From SURF-21 sp964510515 (GTDB lineage Bacteria; Actinomycetota; Geothermincolia; Geothermincolales; RBG-13-55-18), in NCBI GenBank assembly GCA_964510515.1, contig CAZEAU010000003.1:1-64000 (forward strand): a stretch of 64,000 nucleotides of DNA, read 5' to 3'. Positions 33,894-42,407 of this stretch are shown piece after piece (the stretch's first letter is position 1; every line of letters starts with the position of its first letter). The notes beneath the pieces were generated by a model. The model did not search any database, was not told the DNA's origin, and saw only the letters and a program-made list of their open reading frames with translations. The position numbers and the translations under genes were made by a program.

Positions 33894-34385
33894 TCAGGGG
33901 CCGCCGCTCGCGCCCGCTGCGCCGCCCCCGCCCTCCTCCCTCCCGCTCCCCCCGGCTCGCGCCGGCGGCCTTGCCCCGCGGGGGGCCTCCTCCTCCCCTC
34001 CCTCGCGCATCCTGGCGGCCCTTTTGCGCCACAAGGCCAGGGGTATCTCGAGAAAGGCGATGTTGGCGGCAAGCGCCCACAGGGTCACGGCGGACATGGC
34101 CACCGCTCCCCACCCCGCGGCGAAGGCCCACAGGGTGAGGCCCAGCGCGCACGCCGCGCACGCCGCCGCCACCGTCAGCGCCCTGCGGCGCAGGCCCTCC
34201 ATCCGGGATGCGGCCTCGAGCGGAGGCAGGAGCGCCCCCGCCGCCGGGCCCTTCCTCCCCAGGTAATGGGAAAGGATGGCCAGAAAGGAGCTGTCGGGGA
34301 TGTTTCCCGCCAGGGAGGTGACCGCCCCCACCATGGTGACGTTGATGATGGTCACCATCCCTATGGACATCGCCCACAATACCAT
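33894..34385 (-). CDS. Membrane protein, unknown function
   Basis: A 163-residue protein with an N-terminal hydrophobic helix (GMVTIINVTMVGAVTSLAGN) and two more in the middle (ALTVAAACAACALGLTLWAF, VAMSAVTLWALAANIAFLEI), then a Gly/Arg/Glu-rich low-complexity tail. I do not recognise a family. GGAAGG precedes the ATG. It lies upstream of the HD gene, with a possible separate promoter between them. The tail may be disordered. Confidence 0.6.
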   Translation of the reverse strand: MVLWAMSIGMVTIINVTMVGAVTSLAGNIPDSSFLAILSHYLGRKGPAAGALLPPLEAASRMEGLRRRALTVAAACAACALGLTLWAFAAGWGAVAMSAVTLWALAANIAFLEIPLALWRKRAARMREGGEEEAPRGARPPARAGGSGREEGGGGAAGASGGP

Positions 34386-34518
34386 CGCCTTACCGCCTTC
34401 CCAACCGGCCCGGCCGGCCTTCTCCCCCCGCCCCCGCCACCGGGCCCCTTGCGCTTGCCGGCCCCTTGCACTTGCCGGCCCCCCGCGATTGTCCTAAATT
34501 TAGCATGGTGATGCCGCT

Positions 34519-35538
34519 ATGCTCGAGGATTATTTCTCTATCCTGGAAAACGGGGTCCCGGCCCGCCACTGGGTTTGTGCGCGCACGGGCGCCGGGGCCG
34601 CCTCGCTCGAGGGCCTGCAGAGGCAGGAGCTCTGGGAACTGCATGATGCGGCCATGCGGCGCTGGCGCACGGCCTGGCGGCGGAGGGAAGAGCCGCCGCC
34701 GCCGCGGGGCCCCTCGCTGCTCGACCTCAAGTCGCGGCTCGCTCACGACATGCTGCTGCACTGCCACATGTGCGAGCGGCGCTGCGGGATTGACCGCCGC
34801 TCGGGCGAGAGGGGTTACTGCGGGGTCGGCGGCGTTTCCCGCGTGGCCTCCGATTTCCTCCATTTTGGGGAGGAGCCGGAGCTGGTGCCCTCGCATACCA
34901 TCTTCTTCTCCGGCTGCACTTTTCACTGCGTCTACTGCCAGAACTGGGACATCGCCATGGACGCGCGCGCGGGAAGCCCCGCCGACCCCGCCCTCCTGGC
35001 GCAAAGCATGCGGGAAGGCATGCGCCAGGGCTCGCGCAACGCCAACTTCGTGGGCGGCAACCCCGACCCCAACCTGCACACCATCCTGGATGCCATCGCC
35101 GCCCTGGAGGGCGACGGCAAGCGCCTCCCCATGATCTGGAACTCCAACATGTTCACCTCCGCCGAGGCCATGCGCCTGCTGGAGGGGGTCGTGGACGTCT
35201 ATCTGGCCGATTTCCGCTACGGCAACGACGCCTGCGCGAGGCGTTACTCAAACGTGGAGGGCTATTTCGCGGTGGTCGGCCGCAACCTCGCCACCGCCCA
35301 CCGCCAGGGCGAGATCATGCTGCGCCAGCTCCTGCTCCCCGGCCACCTCGCCTGCTGCAGCGAGCCGGTGATGGCCTGGACCGCACGCCACCTCCCGGGC
35401 ATCTATTTCAACCTCATGTTCCAGTACCGGCCGCAATACCGCGCCACGCTTTACCCGGAGATCGACCGCAGGCTTTCGGCGCAGGAAAAGCTGGCGGCGG
35501 CGCAGGCCGCGCTCCGCCTCGGCATCGAGCTCCGCTGA
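34519..35538 (+). CDS. PflX-like radical SAM protein
   Basis: A 339-residue radical SAM enzyme. The SAM-cluster motif is CTFHCVYCQNW (CX3CX2C, ~residue 133). An N-terminal cysteine set, CHMCERRCGIDR followed by GYCG, is the hallmark of the PflX/COG1313 branch of activating-enzyme-like proteins. A glycine-rich strand follows (VGGNPDPNLHT), then MIWNSNMF. The reaction is unknown; relatives may activate glycyl-radical or modify partner proteins. No obvious ribosome site precedes the ATG at 34519. The stop codon lies inside an inverted repeat shared with the converging MscS gene. Confidence 0.85.
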   Translation: MLEDYFSILENGVPARHWVCARTGAGAASLEGLQRQELWELHDAAMRRWRTAWRRREEPPPPRGPSLLDLKSRLAHDMLLHCHMCERRCGIDRRSGERGYCGVGGVSRVASDFLHFGEEPELVPSHTIFFSGCTFHCVYCQNWDIAMDARAGSPADPALLAQSMREGMRQGSRNANFVGGNPDPNLHTILDAIAALEGDGKRLPMIWNSNMFTSAEAMRLLEGVVDVYLADFRYGNDACARRYSNVEGYFAVVGRNLATAHRQGEIMLRQLLLPGHLACCSEPVMAWTARHLPGIYFNLMFQYRPQYRATLYPEIDRRLSAQEKLAAAQAALRLGIELR

Positions 35539-35600
35539 AGGGGCGGGCGCGCCAAGGGCACCCCCCGGCCCCGGGATGCGGGCCCGCCGCCCCTTCAGCG
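35533..35600. terminator. Bidirectional inverted repeat containing both converging stop codons
   Basis: Arms CGCTGAAGGGGCGG (35533-35546) and CCGCCCCTTCAGCG (35587-35600) are perfect 14-base complements. The intervening 40 bases are GC-rich and also self-complementary. The TGA of the radical SAM gene lies in the left arm and the stop of the MscS gene in the right arm. No U tract; probably limits read-through in both directions. Confidence 0.6.
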
Positions 35601-36431
35601 CTCGCAGGCCCCGGCGGCGAGGGCGGGATGCGGTATCTCCACTCCCGCCTCCTCCAGGGCGCGCTTCACCGCGAAGACGGCCTCGGACTTGGCCGCCGTC
35701 ATGTTCACCACCAGGGGGTCCACCCAGAAAAACGTCTTCAGCACCACCGCGCTGTCTCCCAGTTCCTCCACCACGGCCAGGGGGGCGGGATCGCGGAGGA
35801 CGCCGCCGACGGCGGAGACGGCGGAGACGGCGGCGCCCATGGCCGCGGAGACATCCCCCGCGTAGGCGATATTGACCTTGAAGTCCATGCGCCGCCTGCG
35901 GTTACGGTTGTTGTTGATCACCGGCGCGGTGAAGATGGCGGAGTTGGGAACGAAGACCTGCCTGCCGTCGCAGGCGCGTATCACCGTGTCCCTTACCCTC
36001 ACGTCCTCCACCGTGCCCTCGACGCTCCCGAAACATACCGCGTCCCCCACCACGAAGGGCCTCTGAAAGATGAGGATGATGCCGGCGATGAAGTTCTCCA
36101 TGGCGTCCTTGAGGGCGAAGCCGATGCCCAGGCTGACCAGGCCCAGGGAGGCCACCAGCGCCCCGGCGTTGATCCCCATCACGCCCAGGGCCACCATCAC
36201 GCCCAGGGCCATGACGCAGACGAAGGAGATGCGCGCGCTGAGGCGCACGGCGTGCTCGGAGGCCTTCACTTTCTTCAGAGACCTGGCGGCAAGGTAGCGC
36301 GCGCCACGGGCGGCGAGATAGAAGAGGAGGACCACCAGGATCCCGGTGACCATGGAGGGCAGGCGGGTGATGAATCCCTCCCAGAGGTCGCGCAGGGAGT
36401 CGAGCAGCAGGTTGCCGGCCATGCCCCTCAT
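35595..36431 (-). CDS. mscS: MscS-family mechanosensitive ion channel
   Basis: A 278-residue small-conductance mechanosensitive channel of the inner membrane that releases solutes on hypo-osmotic shock. An N-terminal transmembrane segment (TGILVVLLFYLAARGARYLA) is followed by the pore helix ALVASLGLVSLGIGFALKDA, which has the Gly/Ala packing of TM3, and by the beta domain with IFQRPFVVGDAVCF, RDTVIRACDGRQVFVPNSA. The ATG at 36431 overlaps the previous stop by four bases (ATGA) and has GGAAGGGAG upstream. Slightly shorter than E. coli MscS. Confidence 0.9.
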   Translation of the reverse strand: MRGMAGNLLLDSLRDLWEGFITRLPSMVTGILVVLLFYLAARGARYLAARSLKKVKASEHAVRLSARISFVCVMALGVMVALGVMGINAGALVASLGLVSLGIGFALKDAMENFIAGIILIFQRPFVVGDAVCFGSVEGTVEDVRVRDTVIRACDGRQVFVPNSAIFTAPVINNNRNRRRRMDFKVNIAYAGDVSAAMGAAVSAVSAVGGVLRDPAPLAVVEELGDSAVVLKTFFWVDPLVVNMTAAKSEAVFAVKRALEEAGVEIPHPALAAGACER

Positions 36432-36988
36432 GTTCTCCCTTCCGCGTCGGGCTGCCTCTCCCCGCCGGCCTCGTCCTTTTCCGGGATATTCCCCTGGCTG
36501 ACGCCGGGCTTGGGGTAGAGCTCCCGCAGCCACTTCTGCATGCCCTCCGGCAGGTTGTCCTTAACCCAGCCCAGGTCGGGGTAGGCATCCCTGACGTAGG
36601 CCCAGACACGCCCGTCGCCCTTTACCTCCTCCTGCAGGACATTGCGCAGTCCGTCCTGGGCCCGGATGAAATCGGTGCTGTTGCGCCGCATCATCTCCTC
36701 GCTCGTGCGCACCAGGATCAGGACCTCCTGCGACCCCCCTATCGCCCTGGCCACGGTGAAGGACCTGCGGTATCCCGGCAGCAGGAAGGCCAGCAGCATG
36801 ATGGCCAGCGTGATGAGGGTGACCACGTTGATGACCACCGCACCGATCAGGCTCACCTTGCGCCGCTTCCTCTCCGGCTTCACGGCTCCCGCGCGGCGGG
36901 ACGCCCCTTTCTCCTCCGCCGCGTCCGGCTCCGCGGGCGCCGCATATCCCCCCGCCTCCGGCTTGTCCTCGTTTGTGTGCACCGTCAT
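36428..36988 (-). CDS. Single-pass membrane protein upstream of mscS
   Basis: A ~186-residue protein with an acidic/basic cytoplasmic N-terminus, one hydrophobic segment (LIGAVVINVVTLITLAIMLL) and an extracytoplasmic helical part containing VARAIGGSQEVLILVRTSEE and YPDLGWVKDNLPEGMQKWL. No family recognised. The start is uncertain: GGAGGTG lies immediately before the ATG at 36988 and eight bases before a GTG at 36982; a GTG at 37063 would be longer. Coupled to mscS by a four-base overlap and divergent from the HtrA gene. Confidence 0.65.
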   Translation of the reverse strand: MTVHTNEDKPEAGGYAAPAEPDAAEEKGASRRAGAVKPERKRRKVSLIGAVVINVVTLITLAIMLLAFLLPGYRRSFTVARAIGGSQEVLILVRTSEEMMRRNSTDFIRAQDGLRNVLQEEVKGDGRVWAYVRDAYPDLGWVKDNLPEGMQKWLRELYPKPGVSQGNIPEKDEAGGERQPDAEGRT

Positions 36989-37219
36989 CACCTCCGTCTG
37001 CAAATCCTTCTCCGCCGGCAGCCGTTTCCCTTGCCCCCGCGCCGTGACCGCGTTCGCGCTCACGCCCGGGCCATCATATCAACGTATGAGATCAAGCGGC
37101 GGGCTGCGGTTCCGCTCGCGCCCGCGGCGTGCGCTCTGGCGCGGACGGAGCGCAGGCATGATAATGTTGCCCACAGGCAGAAATGCGGCCTGCGGGGCCG
37201 CTCCCGCGAGCGAGGGGTG

Positions 37220-38410
37220 ATGAGCATGACCGGGAACAGGACGACGCCGCCCGCGCCGACCGCCGCGGCAGGCATGCCGCCGCAGGCGCCCTACCCCCCA
37301 CCGCCTCCGAGGTCCGGCGGGGGCCTGAGGACGCTTTTCATATCCCTGGCCGTGGCCGTCGTGGTCGCCCTGGCCGCCCTCTTCCTGATTCCCCTCATCC
37401 TGGGCGCGAACCCCCTTGACGTCCTCGGGGGACGGGGGGCCACGCAGGTACAGGAGATCAAGACCGTGGAGGAGCGCGTGGTCAAGGCGGGGCAGGAGGC
37501 GGTGGTGGAGGTGGCGGCCCGGGTGCTCCCCTCGGTGGTCAATATAGAGGTGCAGCTCAAGAACCAGGGAGCGGGCATTGGGTCGGGCTTCATCTACAGC
37601 GCCGACGGCTATATCGTCACCAACAACCACGTGGTGGCCGGCTCCGCGGCCCTGCGGGTGTCGCTGCGCGACGGCTCGGTGTTCGATGCCGACATCGTGG
37701 GCGCCGACCCCGAGACGGACATCGCCGTCATCGCCATCGGCGCCGCCGACCTTCCTCCCGCCACCATGGGGACCTCCTCGGACCTGGTGCCGGGGGAGCT
37801 GGCGGTGGCCATGGGCAGCCCGGAGGGTTTCGAGGGCAGCGTGACCAGCGGGATAATCAGCGCCCTCAACCGCAATATCTACGTCCCCAACAGCGCGCCG
37901 CTGCTCGACGTCATACAGACCGACGCCGCCATCAACCCCGGCAACTCCGGGGGTCCGCTGTGCAACAGCGTGGGCCAGGTCATCGGCATCAATACCGCCA
38001 TCTTCTCCCAGAGCGGGGGCTACGAGGGCCTGGGGTTCGCCATCGCCATCGACAACGCCAGGCCGGTTATCGAGCAACTCATCGCCACCGGCAGCGTCGT
38101 CCACCCCTGGCTGGGCGTCTCCGGGAGCACCCTCAGCCCGGACACGGCGAGGAGCTACGGCCTGCCCGTGGAGAACGGCGCCATCATCAACCGGGTCATC
38201 AGCGGCGCCCCCGCGGACAGGGCGGGCCTGCAGCGCGGCGACATCATCGTAGCCCTGGACGACGCGGCCATCGCCTCCATGGACCTGCTGATCCTGGAGG
38301 TACGCAAGCGCGGCGTCGGGGATGCGGTGACCATCACCTACTGGCGCGGCGAGGAGAAGAGGACCGCCGCCGCCGTGCTGGAGGAGAAGCCGGCCGCGGT
38401 CATGCAGTAG
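37220..38410 (+). CDS. HtrA/DegP-like serine protease with PDZ domain
   Basis: A 396-residue membrane-anchored trypsin-like protease for quality control outside the membrane. A Pro-rich cytoplasmic N-terminus is followed by a transmembrane segment (TLFISLAVAVVVALAALFLI). The triad is readable: H137 in TNNHVVAG, D167 in ETDIAVI, S243 in NPGNSGGPL. A single PDZ domain follows: HPWLGVSG, then GAPADRAGLQRGDIIVALDD. Either ATG 37220 or 37226 could be used; GAGGGG precedes them. Divergent from the mscS pair. Confidence 0.92.
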   Translation: MSMTGNRTTPPAPTAAAGMPPQAPYPPPPPRSGGGLRTLFISLAVAVVVALAALFLIPLILGANPLDVLGGRGATQVQEIKTVEERVVKAGQEAVVEVAARVLPSVVNIEVQLKNQGAGIGSGFIYSADGYIVTNNHVVAGSAALRVSLRDGSVFDADIVGADPETDIAVIAIGAADLPPATMGTSSDLVPGELAVAMGSPEGFEGSVTSGIISALNRNIYVPNSAPLLDVIQTDAAINPGNSGGPLCNSVGQVIGINTAIFSQSGGYEGLGFAIAIDNARPVIEQLIATGSVVHPWLGVSGSTLSPDTARSYGLPVENGAIINRVISGAPADRAGLQRGDIIVALDDAAIASMDLLILEVRKRGVGDAVTITYWRGEEKRTAAAVLEEKPAAVMQ

Positions 38411-38578
38411 GCCGGGACGGGGCTCGGGGCGGGGCCCGCTTGAGCGCGCAACCGTGCGCCGGGCCGGGGGCCCGCTCCCCTTCTTGCCTGCCCGGGCCCA
38501 TAGTTATACTCTGGGTAGGAATCGTGCACGCAGGGCCGCTCGGCATGCGCCGCGGCGGCGGACGCGCAAGGAGACGCC

Positions 38579-40276
38579 TTGATCGTCAAGGAACTCAGGG
38601 AGATGATAGCGGCGGCCATTTCCGGGGCCGCCGCCGCCGGAGCTATACCCGCCGTGGAGGCGCCCGAGTTCGCGCTGGAGCGGCCGCGCCACAAGGCCCA
38701 CGGGGACTGGTCCACCAACGCCGCCCTGGCGCTCTCCCGCTCCCTGGGGCTCAAGCCGCGGGACATCGCCGAGGCCCTCGCCTCCCGCCTGCGCGCCACC
38801 ATCGCCCCCCCCGGGCCGGAAGGAGCGGAGGGGACCCTGCGCGAGGTGGAAGTGGCGGGGCCCGGCTTCATCAACCTCACCCTCAGCCGGGACCGGGTAC
38901 TCAGGGAGCTGGCACGGGTGGCGGGCGAGGGGGAGGGCTACGGCCGCTGGGACTTCGGCGCCGGGCAGCGCTACAACGTGGAGTTCGTCTCCGCCAACCC
39001 CGTAGGCCCCCTGCACGTCGGCCACGGCCGCTGGGCGGCACTGGGGGACGCCCTGTGCAACCTGCTGGCCCGGGTGGGATACGAGGTGGACCGCGAGTTC
39101 TACCTCAACGACTTCGGCACCCAGATGGAGGTCTTCGCGGCGTCGGTGGAGGCGCGATACCTGGAGATGTGCGGCGCAACGACGGAGTTTCCCGAGCAGG
39201 GCTATCGCGGCGCCTACATCTCCGACATCGCCCGCTCTCTGCACGAGGAAGATGGGGGCGCCTGTGCGCACCTGCCCCCGCAGCGGCGCAGGGAACAGCT
39301 GGGGGAGCGCGCCTACCGCATGGCCCTGGAAAACATACAGAGATCCATGCGCTCCTTCGGGGTGTTCTTCGACACCTGGTACAGCGAGCGCGAACTGCAG
39401 CGCAGCGGGGCCGTGAAGGAGGAGGTGCGCTCCCTGCTCGAGGACGGCGTCGCTTACGAAAAGGATGGCGCGGTGTGGATGGAGACCTCGCGCTTCGGCG
39501 ACGACAAGGATCGCGTCCTGCTGCGCAGCGGCGGCGCCCCCACCTATTTCGCCGCGGACATCGCCTACCACCTGGACAAGATGCAGCGGGGATACAACCA
39601 CCTCATCAACATCTGGGGGGCCGACCACCACGGTTATGTGCGCCGCATGCAGGCGGCCATGGAGGCGCGCGGCTACCCGCAAAGGCTGGAGGTCATCCTG
39701 GGGCAGCTGGTCAACCTCAAGCGGGGCGGGGAGCCGGTGCGCATGTCCAAGCGCACGGGCGAGATGGTGACCTTCGACGAGCTGCTGGACGAGGTGGGGC
39801 GGGATGCGGCCCGCTACCTCTTCCTCACCCGCGGCCAGGACACCGCGCTCGACTTCGACATCCAGCTCGCCGTGGAGGAGAGCATGGACAACCCCGTCTA
39901 TTACGTGCAGTACGCGCACGCCCGCATCTGCAGCATACTGCGCTACGGAGCGGGCAAGGGGGTGGACCTCTGCGCGGACGTGCCCCCCCTGCACGCGCTG
40001 CGCCTGCTCTCCTCCGGGGAGGAGATGGACCTGGCCCTGAAGATATTCGAGTTCGAGGAGCTGGTCAGGGATGCGGCCATCGACCGCGCCCCCCACCGCC
40101 TCACCCGCTACCTGGAGGAGCTCGCCGCCACCTTCCACGTCTTTTATAACCGCCACCGCGTCATCGGCGACGATGGCGAGCTCACCCGGGCGCGGCTCTT
40201 CCTCGCCCGCTGCGTACGCCAGGTGCTGGTGAACGGCCTGGACATACTGGGCGTATCCGCCCCCGAGAGCATGTAG
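38579..40276 (+). CDS. argS: Arginyl-tRNA synthetase
   Basis: A 565-residue class I synthetase charging tRNA-Arg. HIGH motif: VGPLHVGHGRW (~residue 145). KMSKS counterpart: RMSKRTGEMVTFDEL (~387). The N-terminal additional domain has RPRHKAHGDWSTNAALALS-like residues, and the C-terminal DALR-type domain ends near the stop. Starts at TTG 38579 with AGGAGA eight bases upstream. A TATACT -10-like element lies ~70 bases before. It is adjacent to the HtrA gene on the same strand but probably transcribed separately. Confidence 0.95.
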   Translation: MIVKELREMIAAAISGAAAAGAIPAVEAPEFALERPRHKAHGDWSTNAALALSRSLGLKPRDIAEALASRLRATIAPPGPEGAEGTLREVEVAGPGFINLTLSRDRVLRELARVAGEGEGYGRWDFGAGQRYNVEFVSANPVGPLHVGHGRWAALGDALCNLLARVGYEVDREFYLNDFGTQMEVFAASVEARYLEMCGATTEFPEQGYRGAYISDIARSLHEEDGGACAHLPPQRRREQLGERAYRMALENIQRSMRSFGVFFDTWYSERELQRSGAVKEEVRSLLEDGVAYEKDGAVWMETSRFGDDKDRVLLRSGGAPTYFAADIAYHLDKMQRGYNHLINIWGADHHGYVRRMQAAMEARGYPQRLEVILGQLVNLKRGGEPVRMSKRTGEMVTFDELLDEVGRDAARYLFLTRGQDTALDFDIQLAVEESMDNPVYYVQYAHARICSILRYGAGKGVDLCADVPPLHALRLLSSGEEMDLALKIFEFEELVRDAAIDRAPHRLTRYLEELAATFHVFYNRHRVIGDDGELTRARLFLARCVRQVLVNGLDILGVSAPESM

Positions 40277-40297
40277 GGAGGGGCGGCCGACCCTCGG

Positions 40298-41104
40298 CTA
40301 GGCGCCAGCGTGCCCGGCGCCCGCTGCGGGCCCCAGGCCGAGACGCCGCCATATCCAGCCCACGGCCACCTCCATGGCCTCCGCGTTCAGCCTCAGCTTG
40401 TGACCTCCTCCCTTGACCACATGCAGCTCCCGGGGCGGCGAGGCCGCCTCGTAGAGGCGCCGCGCGGCGGCCACGGGCACCGTTTCGTCCTCGTCGCCGT
40501 GGACCACGAGCAAGGGGGTCGGAGATACCGCGCCCACGTGCTTGATGGGGTTCATGGCCAGCATCTCGCGGTAATACTCCTCCTCGCTGGGGGGGAATGC
40601 GGGGTCGCGGATGATGCCGATGGCGCGGGCGTGGGCGATGAAGCCCGCCATGTCCTCCCTGCCCAAGAGCACCGAGAAATCGGCCGGAGACGAGATGGCG
40701 GCCACGCCGGCCAGGGGGGCTCGGCGCGCCGCGCAGACGATGGAGACGGCCCCTCCCCCGCTGAAGCCCATGAGGGCCATGCGCGCGGGGTCGCAACCCT
40801 CGAAGGCCCCGCGCGCCTCCCGGGCGGCCGCCAGCAAGGCCTCCAGGTCGGCGGCCCAGCCGCGCAGCGAGAAGTCCCCCCCGGAGAGGCCGGTCCCCCT
40901 GAAGTTGAAATAGCACGCGGCGGAACCCCCCTCCGCCAGGCGTCGCGCCAGCGCCTCGTAGCCTGGCTCTCCCGTCGAGGGGGCCCCTGCGGGGATGCCG
41001 TGACACAAGACCGCCAGTGGCGCCCGGGCGCCGCCGGCGGGCCGCACGACGGCGCCCCGCAGGACCACCGTTCCCGACCTCAACTCCAGTTCCCGCTCGT
41101 CCAT
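40298..41104 (-). CDS. Alpha/beta hydrolase
   Basis: A 268-residue serine hydrolase with alpha/beta fold. Nucleophile elbow GFSGGGAVS (~residue 114), oxyanion region CHGIPAGAPSTGEPGYEALA, acid in VVHGDEDETVPVAAA, and the catalytic His in KGGGHKLRL. Probably an esterase or peptidase acting on small molecules; the substrate is unknown. ATG at 41104 with GAGGAGG upstream; an extension to 41167 has no support. Converges on argS with a 21-base gap. Confidence 0.88.
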   Translation of the reverse strand: MDERELELRSGTVVLRGAVVRPAGGARAPLAVLCHGIPAGAPSTGEPGYEALARRLAEGGSAACYFNFRGTGLSGGDFSLRGWAADLEALLAAAREARGAFEGCDPARMALMGFSGGGAVSIVCAARRAPLAGVAAISSPADFSVLLGREDMAGFIAHARAIGIIRDPAFPPSEEEYYREMLAMNPIKHVGAVSPTPLLVVHGDEDETVPVAAARRLYEAASPPRELHVVKGGGHKLRLNAEAMEVAVGWIWRRLGLGPAAGAGHAGA

Positions 41105-41443
41105 CGCCGTCCTCCTCGCTCCCCCGAGAAGGGGTTTCGCCGCGGACACAACGCGCCCAAAGCACATTCTACCCCGCGGGGCGGGTTTAGGCGCCCGCCG
41201 AGATGGGTAGATGTCTTTAGGGGTATCATGCCTCGGGCCATGGTTTGGGGCAGGCCGGATGCTTCGTGGGCATCGACCGGCGGGCTCGGAGCAAAGGGTA
41301 AGGCACCCGCTCGGCGTGGTGCCTTACCCTTTGCCCGCTGCGAGAGGCGCCCCCCGTCCCCGCCGCATACCGTTGTCCCTCAACGCGGCGGCCCCTATGC
41401 TCGATATATAATTGACGCGGCGCGGCGGCCGACAGGAGGCGCG
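41105..41443. other. Intergenic region with a 16-bp hairpin
   Basis: No gene is visible in ~340 bases. It holds a long hairpin at 41291-41334 (separate entry) and, just before the MoxR gene, TATAAT (about 41407-41412) that could be its -10, ~30 bases upstream of the ATG. The rest is GC-rich and featureless. Confidence 0.5.
41291..41334. repeat. Perfect 16-bp inverted repeat (stem-loop)
   Basis: GCAAAGGGTAAGGCAC (41291-41306) and its exact complement GTGCCTTACCCTTTGC (41319-41334) are separated by a 12-base loop. There are no mismatches. The arms are AT-richer than their surroundings and no U tract follows. It could be a terminator for an unseen transcript, a regulatory RNA structure, or a relic of a palindromic mobile element. 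Confidence 0.7.
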
Positions 41444-42397
41444 ATGGTTAACGAGCGAGCCGACGAAGACGAGGGGCGCCTGGCCCGGGCCCTGGCGGAG
41501 AACATCCGCCTGGTCATCAAGGGCAAGGACGAACAGGTGGAGATGGCGGTGCTCGCCCTGCTCGGAGGGGGGCACCTGCTCGTAGAGGACGTGCCCGGCG
41601 TGGGCAAGACCATGTTGGCGCGCTCCCTGGCCCTGTCCATAGCCGGGGAATACCGCCGCATACAGTTCACCCCCGACCTGCTGCCCTCCGACATCACCGG
41701 AACGACGATCTTCAACCAGAGGAACGGCGAGTTCGAGTTCCGCCCCGGCCCGGTGTTCGCCAACGTGCTCCTCGCCGACGAGATCAACCGCGCCACGCCA
41801 CGCACGCAATCGAGCCTGCTGGAGGCGATGGACGAGGGGCAGGTGACGGTGGACGGTATCACCTACGCCCTTCCCCGCCCCTTCTTCGTCATCGCCACCC
41901 AGAACCCCGTCGAATACCACGGCACCTACCCCCTCCCCGAGGGGCAGCTGGACCGCTTCTCCATGAGCATAAGCCTCGATTATCCCTCCGCGGAGCACGA
42001 GCAGGAGATGGTCGAGAGCCAGCTCGCCGAGCATCCGGTGTCGCGGCTGCGCCACGTCCTCCGCGCCGGGGAGGTGGCGGAACTGCAGGCGGCGTCCCGT
42101 GCCGTGAGCGTTGACCCCGACGTTCTCGCCTACGCCGTCAGCCTGGCGAGGGCGACGCGCGAGGACGAGGCCATCTCCCTTGGCGCGAGCCCGCGCGGCA
42201 CCATTTTCCTGGTGCGCACGGCGCAGGCCAGGGCCTTTGCCGGCGGACGGGACTTCATAACTCCCGACGACGTCAAGGGGGTTGCCTCCTGCGTGCTTGC
42301 CCACCGCCTCATACCGGCATCGCGCTCGCGCGGCCTGCGGGAATCCCGCGAGGCCGTGCGCCGCGTCCTCGCGCGCGTGCCCGTCCCGCTGCTCTAG
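41444..42397 (+). CDS. MoxR-family AAA+ ATPase
   Basis: A 317-residue MoxR ATPase of the MRP subfamily usually paired with DUF58 proteins. Walker A VEDVPGVGKTMLARSLA, Walker B LLADEINRATPRTQS, sensor 1 FFVIATQNPVEYHGTYPLPE. It probably remodels or activates the DUF58/transglutaminase proteins encoded next. The ATG at 41444 has AGGAGG upstream. First gene of a three-gene operon; the DUF58 start lies 10 bases after its stop. Confidence 0.93.
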   Translation: MVNERADEDEGRLARALAENIRLVIKGKDEQVEMAVLALLGGGHLLVEDVPGVGKTMLARSLALSIAGEYRRIQFTPDLLPSDITGTTIFNQRNGEFEFRPGPVFANVLLADEINRATPRTQSSLLEAMDEGQVTVDGITYALPRPFFVIATQNPVEYHGTYPLPEGQLDRFSMSISLDYPSAEHEQEMVESQLAEHPVSRLRHVLRAGEVAELQAASRAVSVDPDVLAYAVSLARATREDEAISLGASPRGTIFLVRTAQARAFAGGRDFITPDDVKGVASCVLAHRLIPASRSRGLRESREAVRRVLARVPVPLL

Positions 42398-42407
42398 GGG
42401 GCCCGGC

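Noticed and set aside
37960..40149. 729-residue open frame over htrA and argS
   Set aside because: Arg/Gly/Pro-rich shadow frame of two well-supported genes.
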